This document shows positions 9,241 through 18,410 of a stretch of 43,542 nucleotides of DNA, in pieces; within the stretch, counting starts at the first letter, position 1; every line of letters starts with the position of its first letter. The stretch is from an uncultured Muribaculum sp. (GTDB lineage: Bacteria > Bacteroidota > Bacteroidia > Bacteroidales > Muribaculaceae): NCBI GenBank assembly GCA_910587665.1, contig CAJUMZ010000026.1, positions 1 through 43,542 of the forward strand, written 5' to 3'. The notes beneath the pieces are model-generated. The model saw only the letters and a list, made by a program, of their open reading frames with translations, was not told the origin of the DNA and did not search any database. The position numbers and the translations under genes were made by a program.

Positions 9241-10674
9241 ATGAAAAAACTCCTTTACTCAGTAATGGCTCTGTCGGCGGCTTCGCTCGCCCTGTATGGT
9301 TGCGGAAAGAAAGCCGCGGCAGCAAATGAGCCAACAAATGATGATGTGATTCTTCACGCATGGTCTTGGTCGTTTGACACCATAGCGGCAAACATGAAGA
9401 CCATTGCCGATGCCGGATTCAATTATGTGCAGACCTCACCGGCAAACACCTGTTATGTAGGTGAAGAAGGCGGCATGGCGCTATTCAGCCAGCCCGGCGA
9501 CTCGGTAAAAGGCAAATGGTATTACTACTATCAGCCCATCGACTGGAAAATAGGCAACTACCTGCTTGGCAATCGCGACCAGTTTAAAGCAATGTGTGAC
9601 AGTGCCAATAAATATGGTGTGAAAATAATAGTCGACGTGCTTCCCAACCACACGGCTGTCGACCATTCCGCAGTAACAGCCTCCCTTGACAGCGCCGTCG
9701 GCGGTCATGACAAACTATTCCATGCCAACGGACTTGTCGACATCATCGACTACAACGACCGTTACCAGTGCACTACTGGAAAGATGGGCGGACTTCCTGA
9801 TGTAAATACCGAAAATCCCGACTTCCAATATTACTACATGCAGTATGTCAACGACCTTCTCGCTTGCGGAGCACGCGGATTCCGTTATGACACCGCAAAA
9901 CATATCGGACTGCCCTCCGACCCCCTTGACTCGCTTGCCGAGCGCAACAACTTCTGGGAAGTGGCAACCGGTCGTGAGGCTGTAAAGGGATTAAAGCTCG
10001 CGCTTCCTGCCGACAGCCTATTCATATATGGCGAAGTGCTTCAAGACAAAAATGTAAAAGAGAAGGAATATTCGGAGTATATGGGACTCACCGCCAGCAG
10101 CTATGGACACGCACTGCGCAACGCACTGCGCGCCGGCAATTATTTCGCCGACAGCCTTGCCTCCTGGCATCACCCCGCCGATCCGCAGAAACTCGTGACA
10201 TGGGTGGAATCGCACGACACATACGCCAACGAACATGAGTCGGCCGACATCTCGGATGCACGCATACGCGAAGGATATGTATTTCTTGCCGCACGTCAAT
10301 TCGGCACACCGCTTTTCTTCAGCCGTCCTGCCGGAAGCACGCGCGAAAATTATTGGGGCAACAACCGTGTAGGTGCGCGCGGCAATAACGAATTCTTCAA
10401 TCCGGAGGTGATTGCGGTAAACAATTTCCGCAAAGCCATGCACGGACAGCCTGAAAATATAGAAGTCAGTGAAAACGGCGAGATCATAGAGGTTGCCCGC
10501 GGCGACAAGGGTGCGGCAATAATCAATATCAGCGACGAATTGCAGACGATCGAACTCTCCACGACCTTGAAAAATGGCAAATATCTCGACAAAGTACATG
10601 GGAGTACATTCGAGGTCAAAGACGGCAAAATTTTCGGCGAAGCACAGCCGCTTACATCTTATATATTATACTAA
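9241..10674 (+). CDS. GH13 alpha-amylase lipoprotein
   Basis: 477 residues. The signal peptide ends in a lipobox with Cys21 (LYGC), so the protein should be lipid-anchored. The residues after the Cys (GKKAAAA) lack the acidic export signal used for surface display in Bacteroidetes, suggesting a periplasmic location (inference). The four GH13 regions are all present: DVLPNH (region I), GFRYDTAKH (region II, Asp nucleophile), YGEV (region III, acid/base Glu) and ESHD (region IV, transition-state Asp). It should hydrolyse alpha-1,4-glucans. The chain is short and ends in a small beta domain with no starch-binding module. No susCD pair or regulator adjoins it. It has its own promoter and a strong downstream hairpin. 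Confidence 0.9.
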   Translation: MKKLLYSVMALSAASLALYGCGKKAAAANEPTNDDVILHAWSWSFDTIAANMKTIADAGFNYVQTSPANTCYVGEEGGMALFSQPGDSVKGKWYYYYQPIDWKIGNYLLGNRDQFKAMCDSANKYGVKIIVDVLPNHTAVDHSAVTASLDSAVGGHDKLFHANGLVDIIDYNDRYQCTTGKMGGLPDVNTENPDFQYYYMQYVNDLLACGARGFRYDTAKHIGLPSDPLDSLAERNNFWEVATGREAVKGLKLALPADSLFIYGEVLQDKNVKEKEYSEYMGLTASSYGHALRNALRAGNYFADSLASWHHPADPQKLVTWVESHDTYANEHESADISDARIREGYVFLAARQFGTPLFFSRPAGSTRENYWGNNRVGARGNNEFFNPEVIAVNNFRKAMHGQPENIEVSENGEIIEVARGDKGAAIINISDELQTIELSTTLKNGKYLDKVHGSTFEVKDGKIFGEAQPLTSYILY

Positions 10675-10681
10675 GTGGCAT

Positions 10682-10731
10682 AATGCAATCAAACAAAGCG
10701 GCTCAGACCACAATCTGAGCCGCTTTGCATT
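10682..10731 (+). terminator. strong hairpin after the amylase gene
   Basis: A perfect 13-bp stem (10695-10707 with 10714-10726, loop CCACAA), reinforced by an outer AATGCA/TGCATT pair. It lies 8 bp after the stop. There is no clean T-tract, so it may act as a terminator or as an mRNA 3' stabiliser. Confidence 0.65.
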
Positions 10732-10911
10732 ACACAATAATCGACACACATCATATTTTAACATATTTTAGTGTATCCAAATTTTAAGTCATACCGCTCT
10801 AATTATAAGTTATTATATTTTGACACGATGTTAATATTAAATATCATAATTATTAATGGCATTTTTGCGCAACCCCGACAATACATGTTGTAAAACATAT
10901 TATATTATATG

Positions 10912-10941
10912 TTTAGATTGCAAAAATATTTACTAACTTTG
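10912..10941 (+). promoter_or_regulatory. promoter of an intergenic noncoding transcript
   Basis: TTTA (10912-10915), 18-bp spacer, perfect TAACTTTG (10934-10941). It lies about 200 bp upstream of dnaG, with a terminator between it and dnaG, so it drives a separate short transcript. Confidence 0.55.
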
Positions 10942-10946
10942 TGATG

Positions 10947-11130
10947 CGGTTGATGAGCAACCGACTGTTAGACTTCTTAGCTGATCTAAATTTTTATCAT
11001 GACTGACACAAACTAAAAAGGTAATAATAGAATACTTTTTCATACGTAACTTTCCAATAAAAGACAGAATAGATATTCAACAAGCAACAAGCGAAAAATA
11101 AGGGAGCCGGGAGGCTGTCTTATTTTTTTT
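10947..11130 (+). ncRNA. candidate structured small RNA, about 184 nt
   Basis: The interval runs from the predicted start of a consensus promoter to an intrinsic terminator and holds no credible ORF. Local hairpins are visible: CGGTTG/CAACCG at the 5' end (about 10946-10962), TTAG/CTAA near 10978-10990, and an AAAAAG-TA / TACTTTTT stem near 11014-11039. Its length is within the 6S RNA range, but I could not draw the long interrupted helix of 6S RNA with confidence, so the identity is open. The RNA call rests on promoter, terminator and lack of coding. Confidence 0.45.
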
Positions 11131-11131
11131 T
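11094..11131 (+). terminator. intrinsic terminator upstream of dnaG
   Basis: Stem AATAAG (11097-11102) with CTTATT (11119-11124), inner stem AGCC/GGCT with a GGGA loop, followed by nine T residues in a row. The A/T flanks extend the stem. It ends the candidate small RNA just 15 bp before the dnaG start codon. Confidence 0.75.
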
Positions 11132-11133
11132 GC

Positions 11134-11141
11134 TATTTTTG
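11134..11141 (+). promoter_or_regulatory. -7 box overlapping the dnaG start region
   Basis: TATTTTTG fits TAnnTTTG and ends 4 bp before the GTG start of dnaG, so a transcript from it would be essentially leaderless. No clear -33 element. Confidence 0.3.
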
Positions 11142-11145
11142 TAGT

Positions 11146-13353
11146 GTGAAGAAGATAGACAGAGAAACAGTACAACGCATACTTGACACCGCTGAAATAG
11201 TAGATGTCGTGAGCGACTATGTAAACCTGAAACGACGCGGGTCAAGCTATCTCGGGCTATGTCCGTTTCATAATGAACGCACACCGTCGTTTTCAGTATC
11301 CAAGTCAAAGAATATATGCAAGTGTTTCAGCTGTGGCAAAGGTGGCTCGCCGGTAAATTTCGTGATGGAAATCGAGCAGATAAGCTACAGCGAGGCATTG
11401 CGCTACCTTGCAAAAAAATACAATATCGAGATCAAGGAGCATGAGATGACCGACGAAGAACGCGAACGCGAGTCGGAACGTGCCAGCCTCTTCGCCGTTA
11501 ACGAATTTGCACTGTCTCACTTTGAAAGCAATCTCTATGACACAACCGACGGCAAAGAGATCGGCCTGTCATACTTTTATGACCGAGGGCTTACAGACGC
11601 TTCCATAAAAAAATTCCATCTCGGCTATGCTATGGAACAGAGCGACGACCTGCTACTTGCCGCCACCGGAAAAGGCTATAATGTAAAATATCTTGTCGAT
11701 ACGGGATTGTGTATACGCACCGACCAAGGTCGCGTATATGACCGTTTTAAAGGCAGGGTCATATTTCCGGTATTCTCTGTCTCCGGCAAAGTGATCGCTT
11801 TCGGAGGCCGAACACTGAAAAAAGACCTTGCCAAATATGTAAACTCCCCGGAATCGCTAATTTACCATAAGAGCAATCAGCTTTACGGCATGTATCAGGC
11901 TAAGCCCGCGATTGTAAAGCATGACAAGTGTATACTTGTCGAAGGCTATATGGATGTCATATCAATGAGCCAGTCGGGAGTGGAAAATGTAGTGGCGTCG
12001 TCAGGCACCTCCCTCACTGAGGGGCAGATAAGGATGATCCACCGCTTCACGGAGAATGTCACGGTGATATATGACGGCGACGCAGCGGGCATAAAGGCCT
12101 CGTTAAGAGGAATCGACATGCTGCTTGCCGAAGGGCTCAATATAAAGGTGCTCCTTCTGCCCGACGGAGATGACCCCGACTCTTTTTCAAGGAAACACAC
12201 TTCATCGGAACTTGAGGAATACATCAAACAAAATGAAGTGGACTTCATCCAGTTCAAGACCGGCATTTTACTGCAAGGCGTTGAAAATGACCCGATAGCA
12301 AGGTCTAAGGTAATTGCCGACATCGTAAGATCAATAGCAGTTATTCCGGAACAAGTCACCCGCAATATCTATATAAAGGAGTGTAGCCGTCGCCTTGAGA
12401 TCGACGAGCGGGTAGTGAGCAGCGAGGTAAACAAACAAGTAAAGGCACTTGCCGAAAAAGCGGCTGAAAAGCGGCTGAAAAAGTCGGGAAACGATTCGGT
12501 CGACAAACTTGAAAATGAAGAAAAAGCCGACATTGAAGAATCGACGCGTGAAAAAGACCTCGAAGCCGCAATACGCAATGCCGAGAACCAATCCGGGACA
12601 ATACAGTTCCTGCGCCCGTATGAAAAAGGATTGCTCCGCTACGTGCTTCGCTACGGTATGCTCGATCTGTGTGACAGCATTGACGATACAGGCAACCCGG
12701 TGCCGGTAAAAGTGATCGACTACATAGCCGACGAGTTGAAGATTGACGACCTCACCTTTGTAAATGCCGATATATTGTCGACTTTTAATGAAGCCTTAAA
12801 TATAAGTAAAGGTGACTGGGAGACCGACCGCAACCGTAACGACGCCCAACTCATGGAAAAACGCTCGGAGTATATCGCCAATGGCGAAGCACAACTAAGG
12901 GAAACCGAGACCGACATTGCGACTATAGAGCGAAAGGAAAAGCTGATCGTGGAAAATGCCGACCGCATATTTCAGGAAGGGAAAGATAGCTTTGCAATGC
13001 TATATATCGAAAAGACACTTTCTTCCCACCCCGACAGCAACATACGCGACCTGACGCTTGAACTCGTCGCCGACAAGCATGTGTTAAGCAAGGTACACAC
13101 CAAATATGCCCATATAGAGACTGACGAGGAGCGCCTCGGAGAGCTTGTGCCAAGAGCCATATTTGAATACAAGGATGCGATACTTGAATGCCGTATACGG
13201 AAACTACATGACGACCTGCGCCGTGTGGCCTCCTCCCCCACTGCCGATCCGGAGGAGATACGCAGCCTTATGGAGGCACATGTGCAGCTTCAACGTCTGC
13301 GCGGAGAATTTGCCAAATATCTCGGAGAGCGCATAATCAACCCGAGGAAATAA
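11146..13353 (+). CDS. dnaG: DNA primase
   Basis: 735 residues from a GTG start, chosen because the next residues (KKIDRETVQRIL) match the usual N-terminus of Bacteroidetes primases. It synthesises RNA primers at the replication fork. The CHC2 zinc finger is formed by C39, H42, C60 and C63. The TOPRIM catalytic core follows, with VEGYMDV (acidic Glu) around residue 265 and YDGDAAG (metal-binding Asp pair) around residue 307. The C-terminal third is helical and charged, with a Lys/Glu-rich linker near residues 425-470, and corresponds to the DnaB-interacting part. A terminator lies immediately upstream and a possible -7 box abuts the start codon. Confidence 0.96.
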   Translation: MKKIDRETVQRILDTAEIVDVVSDYVNLKRRGSSYLGLCPFHNERTPSFSVSKSKNICKCFSCGKGGSPVNFVMEIEQISYSEALRYLAKKYNIEIKEHEMTDEERERESERASLFAVNEFALSHFESNLYDTTDGKEIGLSYFYDRGLTDASIKKFHLGYAMEQSDDLLLAATGKGYNVKYLVDTGLCIRTDQGRVYDRFKGRVIFPVFSVSGKVIAFGGRTLKKDLAKYVNSPESLIYHKSNQLYGMYQAKPAIVKHDKCILVEGYMDVISMSQSGVENVVASSGTSLTEGQIRMIHRFTENVTVIYDGDAAGIKASLRGIDMLLAEGLNIKVLLLPDGDDPDSFSRKHTSSELEEYIKQNEVDFIQFKTGILLQGVENDPIARSKVIADIVRSIAVIPEQVTRNIYIKECSRRLEIDERVVSSEVNKQVKALAEKAAEKRLKKSGNDSVDKLENEEKADIEESTREKDLEAAIRNAENQSGTIQFLRPYEKGLLRYVLRYGMLDLCDSIDDTGNPVPVKVIDYIADELKIDDLTFVNADILSTFNEALNISKGDWETDRNRNDAQLMEKRSEYIANGEAQLRETETDIATIERKEKLIVENADRIFQEGKDSFAMLYIEKTLSSHPDSNIRDLTLELVADKHVLSKVHTKYAHIETDEERLGELVPRAIFEYKDAILECRIRKLHDDLRRVASSPTADPEEIRSLMEAHVQLQRLRGEFAKYLGERIINPRK

Positions 13354-13400
13354 CCATTATGGAAATTTCTCGCTATTGAGGATTTATTATCCTGTAAAAA

Positions 13401-13433
13401 TTTGCTTTAATCGGCTCGGTTTTTGTACCTTTG
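13401..13433 (+). promoter_or_regulatory. promoter of the mutA-mutB operon
   Basis: TTTG (13401-13404), 21-bp spacer, TACCTTTG (13426-13433). It gives a leader of about 85 nt before mutA, which contains a short CCGG/CCGG hairpin near 13454-13467 but no recognisable cobalamin riboswitch. Confidence 0.65.
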
Positions 13434-13526
13434 TGAGTCGGTAGACTGACACATGCCGGCAAAACCGGACAATCAAAGACCATCTATATAAAATACTAAA
13501 AGTTTATACCAATTAATACCAAAATC

Positions 13527-15377
13527 ATGGCAGAAAAAAAAGAAAAATTGTTCGACATGTTTCCTGAGTGCTCTTACGAAGAGTGGAGAGCCAAGGTCGA
13601 AGCCGATTTGAAAGGTGCCGACTTTAACAAGAAATTAGTATGGAGAACAAATGAAGGCTTCAATGTAGAGCCGGTTTACCGGGCTGAAAACATTGCCGAC
13701 TTCAAGACAGTCGATACTCTTCCCGGAGAGTATCCCTACGTACGTGGAACACGTACCGACAACGACTGGCTTATTCGCCAAGAAATACTTGCCGAGACGC
13801 CCGCCGAAGCCAATACCGTGGCAAAAGAGATCATAACCAAGGGCATTACCTCGCTCGGTTTTAATGTACAGCTTGAATCGGAAGCCGATATCAAGACTCT
13901 TCTTGACGGTATTGACATCAAGAAATACGAAATCAACTTCAAGAGCTGCCCCCGCAAGGCTGTAAACCTTGCAAAGGTACTTGTGGATTACCTTCGCAAC
14001 AATGGTCTTCTCAATGACTTCCACGGCTCAATCGACTTCAACCCGATGCGTCGCGCGCTGAAGCACGGCACAGAATTCCCCGGCGACATCAAGGCGTTGT
14101 CGCTTGAATTGCTCGATGTAGTTAAGATCGTTCCGGAACTAAGGGTGCTTTCAGTTGACTCATACATGTTCTGCGATGCCGGAGCCTACATTTTCCAGGA
14201 ACTCGGCTATGCACTTGCATGGGGTGCGGAGTGGCTTACAATGCTCACCGAGGCAGGCATGAAGGCTGACGAGGTGGCTCACCGGATCAAGTTCAACATG
14301 GGCGTTTCTTCCAACTACTTCATGGAGATTGCCAAGTTCCGTGCCGCCCGTATGGTATGGGCACAGATAGTAGAACAGTACAATCCCGAATCAAAACTTT
14401 CGGCTAAAATGCTTTGCCACGCGGTGACCTCACGCTTCAACCAGACAATCTATGACGCTCACGTCAACCTGCTTCGCTCGCAGACAGAGACCATGTCGGC
14501 AGCTCTTGCTGGAGTTGATTCGATAACCACCACTCCGTTTGACGTGCCCTACAAGAAACCCGATGCCTTCTCAGAGCGTATCGCACGCAACCAGCAGTTT
14601 CTCCTTAAAGAGGAAAGCCACCTTGACAAGGTGGTTGACCCCGCAGGCGGCTCATATTATGTCGAGACCCTGACGGTATCTCTTGCCAAGGAAGCATGGA
14701 AGCTCTTCCTCGACGTTGAAGAAAAAGGCGGATTCCTTGCCTGCATCAACGACAATTCAATTCAAAAGGCTGTCAATGCCACTGCTGAAAAGCGTCATGT
14801 GGATGTGGCTCGCCGTAAAGAAATCCTCCTCGGCACCAACCAGTACCCCAACATCAACGAGACAGCGGCCCAGAAGATCGAGACTACAGGATGCGGATGT
14901 GGCTGCCACCACGGTGATGAAGAGAACAACGGTGTCGGATTGTCGAAAAAACGTGCTGCAAGCGATTTTGAAGCACTTCGTCTTGCAACAGAGGCTGCAT
15001 CCAACCGCCCCAAGGTGTTCATGCTCACTATCGGCAATCTTGCCATGCGTCTTGCACGCGCACAGTTCTCCACCAACTTCTTCGGTTGTGCAGGCTACGA
15101 GATCATTGACAATCTCGGATTTGACACAGTGCAGGAAGGCGTTGATGCAGCTCTTGAAAAGGGAGCCGATGTTATTGTGCTCTGCTCAAGCGACGACGAG
15201 TATGCCACCCTTGCACCCGAGGCATTCAAGTATCTTGACGGACGTGCGATATTTGTAGTCGCCGGTGCTCCCGCTTGTATGGAAGAACTTCAGGCAGCAG
15301 GCATAAATGACTTTATCCACGTGCGCTGCAACGTACTCGAAACCCTTCAATCATTCAATGCCAAACTTCTTAAATAA
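13527..15377 (+). CDS. mutA: methylmalonyl-CoA mutase small (beta) subunit
   Basis: 616 residues. With MutB it forms the cobalamin-dependent heterodimer that interconverts succinyl-CoA and methylmalonyl-CoA; in Bacteroidales this feeds propionate formation. The TIM-barrel half resembles MutB (NYFMEIAKFRAARMVWAQIVEQYNP is shared), but the C-terminal Rossmann domain lacks the DxHxxG cobalamin motif (IGNLAMR at the equivalent place), as expected of the non-catalytic subunit. The linker between the domains holds an unusual cluster: C456, C458 and C460, then H461 and H462, followed by acidic residues. mutB begins 8 bp after the stop, so the two are one operon. Confidence 0.95.
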   Translation: MAEKKEKLFDMFPECSYEEWRAKVEADLKGADFNKKLVWRTNEGFNVEPVYRAENIADFKTVDTLPGEYPYVRGTRTDNDWLIRQEILAETPAEANTVAKEIITKGITSLGFNVQLESEADIKTLLDGIDIKKYEINFKSCPRKAVNLAKVLVDYLRNNGLLNDFHGSIDFNPMRRALKHGTEFPGDIKALSLELLDVVKIVPELRVLSVDSYMFCDAGAYIFQELGYALAWGAEWLTMLTEAGMKADEVAHRIKFNMGVSSNYFMEIAKFRAARMVWAQIVEQYNPESKLSAKMLCHAVTSRFNQTIYDAHVNLLRSQTETMSAALAGVDSITTTPFDVPYKKPDAFSERIARNQQFLLKEESHLDKVVDPAGGSYYVETLTVSLAKEAWKLFLDVEEKGGFLACINDNSIQKAVNATAEKRHVDVARRKEILLGTNQYPNINETAAQKIETTGCGCGCHHGDEENNGVGLSKKRAASDFEALRLATEAASNRPKVFMLTIGNLAMRLARAQFSTNFFGCAGYEIIDNLGFDTVQEGVDAALEKGADVIVLCSSDDEYATLAPEAFKYLDGRAIFVVAGAPACMEELQAAGINDFIHVRCNVLETLQSFNAKLLK

Positions 15378-15385
15378 TAAACACA

Positions 15386-17521
15386 ATGCGACCCGATTTT
15401 AAAACAATTGATATAACAAAAGATGCATTCGGCGCTCAGCATGGTGCCGTTGCCCACGGTGAAGATTGGCTCACTCCGGAGTTGATTCCCGTAAAACCGA
15501 TATACACAAAAGAGGATCTTGAAGGCATGGAACACCTCAACTTCATGTCAGGTATCCCCCCCTTCCTTCGTGGCCCGTACAGTGCGATGTATCCCCTTCG
15601 CCCCTGGACTATCCGCCAGTATGCAGGATTCTCCACAGCTGCTGAATCCAACGCTTTTTATCGCCGCAACCTCGCTTCCGGTCAGAAAGGTCTGTCTGTG
15701 GCATTTGACCTTGCAACCCACCGCGGATATGACGCCGACCACGAGCGTGTGGTAGGTGATGTCGGCAAGGCCGGTGTGTCGATATGCTCTCTTGAAGACA
15801 TGAAAGTGCTCTTTGACGGCATACCCTTGAACAAGATGTCGGTGTCAATGACAATGAACGGAGCCGTGCTCCCCGTACTTGCCTTCTACATCAATGCCGG
15901 ACTCGAACAAGGAGCCAAGCTTGAGGAAATGGCAGGTACAATCCAGAACGACATCCTCAAGGAATTCATGGTGCGCAACACATATATATATCCGCCGGAA
16001 TTCTCAATGCGCATAATCGCCGACATCTTTGAGTACACATCAAAGAATATGCCCAAGTTCAACTCGATTTCAATCTCAGGCTACCACATGCAGGAGGCAG
16101 GTGCTACCTGCGACATCGAGCTTGCCTACACACTTGCCGACGGTCTTGAATACCTTCGCGCAGGTGTCAATGCGGGAATGGACATCGACTCTTTCGCTCC
16201 CCGCCTGTCATTCTTCTGGGCAATCGGCATGAACTTCTTCATGGAAATTGCAAAGATGCGTGCCGCCCGTATGCTCTGGGCTAAGATCGTAAGCCAGTTC
16301 AACCCGAAAAACCCGAAATCGCTTGCGTTGCGTACTCACAGCCAGACATCCGGATGGTCGCTCACCGAGCAGGACCCCTTCAACAATGTCGGCAGAACAT
16401 GTATCGAGGCAATGGGCGCAGCCCTTGGCCACACCCAGTCGCTTCACACCAACGCGCTTGACGAGGCAATCGCCCTCCCGACCGACTTCTCGGCACGTAT
16501 TGCCCGCAATACCCAGATCTACATCCAGGAAGAGACTTACGTCACCAAGCAGGTTGACCCATGGGGCGGCTCCTACTATATCGAGTCACTTACCAACGAG
16601 ATCGCTCACCGCGCATGGGAACATATCCAGGAGATCGAGAAACTCGGCGGTATGGCAAAAGCTATCGAGACAGGTCTTCCCAAGCTCCGCATCGAGGAAG
16701 CTTCGGCCCGCACCCAGGCTCGTATCGACTCAGGTCGTCAGACAATCGTCGGTATCAACAAGTACCGTCTTGAGCATGAAGATCCCATCGACATCCTTGA
16801 AATCGACAACACGGAAGTACGCAAAGAGCAGATCGAGCGTCTTAACGACGTAAAGGCTCACCGCGACGAGGCAGCCGTGAAGAAGGCACTTGCCGATATC
16901 ACCGAATGTGTGCGCACAAAAAATGGCAACCTGCTCGACCTTGCAGTAAAGGCTGCCGGACTTCGCGCCACTCTTGGCGAGATTTCCGACGCATGCGAGG
17001 AGGTAGTCGGTCGTTATAAAGCAGTAATCAGAACTATTTCAGGCGTGTATAGCAACGAGACAAAGCAGGATCCCGACTTCATCCGCGCTCAGCAGATGTG
17101 TGAGGAGTTTGCGAAGAAGGAAGGCCGTCAGCCCCGTATCATGATAGCCAAGATGGGACAAGACGGACACGACCGTGGTGCAAAGGTTGTAGCCACAGGT
17201 TACGCCGACTGCGGATTTGACGTGGATATGGGACCGCTGTTCCAGACCCCGGCAGAAGCCGCCCGTCAGGCAGTGGAGAATGACGTTCACATTCTCGGTG
17301 TATCATCACTTGCAGCCGGTCACAAGACCCTCGTGCCCCAGGTAATTGAAGAGCTCAAGAAGCTTGGTCGTGAGGATATCATCGTGACTGCCGGAGGTGT
17401 GATCCCGGCCCAGGACTACGATTTCCTTTACAAGGCAGGCGTAGCGGCAATCTTCGGTCCCGGTACACGCATCCCGGTATCGGCCATAAAGATGCTTGAA
17501 ATCCTCAACGGCGAAGATTGA
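15386..17521 (+). CDS. mutB: methylmalonyl-CoA mutase large (alpha) subunit
   Basis: 711 residues, the catalytic subunit. The N-terminal barrel (about 1-560) binds the CoA ester, with the TRTHSQTSGWSLT-type segment around residues 312-324 and the YQPE-like activation region replaced by the standard family sequence. The C-terminal domain carries D593-G-H595-D-R-G, where His595 is the expected lower axial ligand of cobalamin, and the later GVSSLAAGH and VTAGGVIP motifs that hold the nucleotide tail. It follows mutA by 8 bp. No epimerase or carboxylase gene is present in the window. No clear terminator follows; a degraded IS begins 40 bp downstream. Confidence 0.97.
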   Translation: MRPDFKTIDITKDAFGAQHGAVAHGEDWLTPELIPVKPIYTKEDLEGMEHLNFMSGIPPFLRGPYSAMYPLRPWTIRQYAGFSTAAESNAFYRRNLASGQKGLSVAFDLATHRGYDADHERVVGDVGKAGVSICSLEDMKVLFDGIPLNKMSVSMTMNGAVLPVLAFYINAGLEQGAKLEEMAGTIQNDILKEFMVRNTYIYPPEFSMRIIADIFEYTSKNMPKFNSISISGYHMQEAGATCDIELAYTLADGLEYLRAGVNAGMDIDSFAPRLSFFWAIGMNFFMEIAKMRAARMLWAKIVSQFNPKNPKSLALRTHSQTSGWSLTEQDPFNNVGRTCIEAMGAALGHTQSLHTNALDEAIALPTDFSARIARNTQIYIQEETYVTKQVDPWGGSYYIESLTNEIAHRAWEHIQEIEKLGGMAKAIETGLPKLRIEEASARTQARIDSGRQTIVGINKYRLEHEDPIDILEIDNTEVRKEQIERLNDVKAHRDEAAVKKALADITECVRTKNGNLLDLAVKAAGLRATLGEISDACEEVVGRYKAVIRTISGVYSNETKQDPDFIRAQQMCEEFAKKEGRQPRIMIAKMGQDGHDRGAKVVATGYADCGFDVDMGPLFQTPAEAARQAVENDVHILGVSSLAAGHKTLVPQVIEELKKLGREDIIVTAGGVIPAQDYDFLYKAGVAAIFGPGTRIPVSAIKMLEILNGED

Positions 17522-17560
17522 TTGTAAAAATTCAACGATACTAAAGAGGCTGTGTCAAAA

Positions 17561-17583
17561 TGAAGTGACCCCAAAAGTTGGAC
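17561..17583 (+). repeat. IS inverted repeat, left end
   Basis: Starts TGAAGTGACCCCAAAAG; pairs with the complement of 18803-18826. Confidence 0.7.
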
Positions 17584-17592
17584 TGGTTAAAA

Positions 17593-18403
17593 TTATCCAG
17601 TTCTAGAAAGAGTTCGGTATTGCACCGGACTCTTTCCTTTTAACCGGGATTTAATTCTTTTATTGTTGTAGTAATCAATATATTCACAATTTTTCGACAT
17701 AAAGAAGTTCAGATTTCATTATACCGAAGAAGTTTTCAGCCATAGCGTTGTCAAGGCAATTGCCTTTACGAGACATGCTTTGGATTATGTGATGTTCTTC
17801 AAGCCGTTGCCTGTATCCGAGGTGCTGATATTGCCATCCCTAATCAGAATGGAGTATTAATCCATCGAATTTGGCAAATGCCTTATCAAGAATATGATAT
17901 ATTTGCTCGAGATTTGGCGATTGGGATATGTTGCAAGATACGACCTCACCATTAAACATATCAAGAATCGGAGACAGATACAGTTTGGTCGAACCAATGT
18001 TTATCTGTGTCACATCGGTCGCCCATTTTTGATTGGGCGCTGAAGATGCAAAATCACGGTTAATTATATTGGGAGCGATTCTGCCGACCTCACCCTTATA
18101 TGAATGGTATCGCACTTTGCGTATCTGACTTTTAATGTTCATTGGCTGCATCAATCTTTGGTCTGTCTTATGGTTGATTATAAAACAACGGCTACGCATC
18201 TCGGCAGTTACGCGCCGATATCCATAAAGTCCTTTATGCTCATGGAAATTACCGTATTTGCCGCTGTTGCGCTTGAACTCGCAGCAAAATATTGACTGTG
18301 AGATACCGATACGCTCGCAGATTATTTTTCTTGCAATTCCGTCTTGTAGATACGCATAAATTTGCGACCTTTGTTCTGAGGTTAGTTGTTTGTACATGAG
18401 CAA
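17593..18403 (-). pseudogene. broken IS3 transposase orfB with an IS30-like N-terminus
   Basis: The first ~50 residues (YKQLTSEQRSQIYAYLQDGI, then a helix-turn-helix with CERIGISQS and EFKRNS) look like the DNA-binding head of IS30 transposases. From about residue 53 (FHEHKGLYGYRR) the protein is a standard IS3/IS150 OrfB integrase: HKTDQRLM, NQKWATDVTQI (first catalytic Asp), LSPILDMFNGEV. The frame then stops at TAG (17842-17840), directly after HSD, where intact relatives read HSDQGWQYQ; a single CAG-to-TAG change explains it. Downstream, GWQYQHLGYR and NAMAENFFGIMKSE continue in frame, followed by a frameshift near 17690 and the tail IDYYNNKRIKSRLKG. Dead gene. Confidence 0.75.
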
Positions 18404-18410
18404 TATAGAA

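Noticed and set aside
10947..11130. Calling the small RNA 6S RNA
   Set aside because: I could not find the long interrupted helix pairing 5' and 3' ends; left as unassigned.
13434..13526. Possible cobalamin riboswitch before mutA (B12 enzyme)
   Set aside because: The leader is only about 85 nt and I see no B12-box-like sequence or multi-helix core; only one short hairpin.
14683..15258. 191-residue open frame on the + strand inside mutA
   Set aside because: It is a second frame of mutA; composition is Ser/Pro/Arg-rich low-complexity and the mutA frame has clear family motifs.
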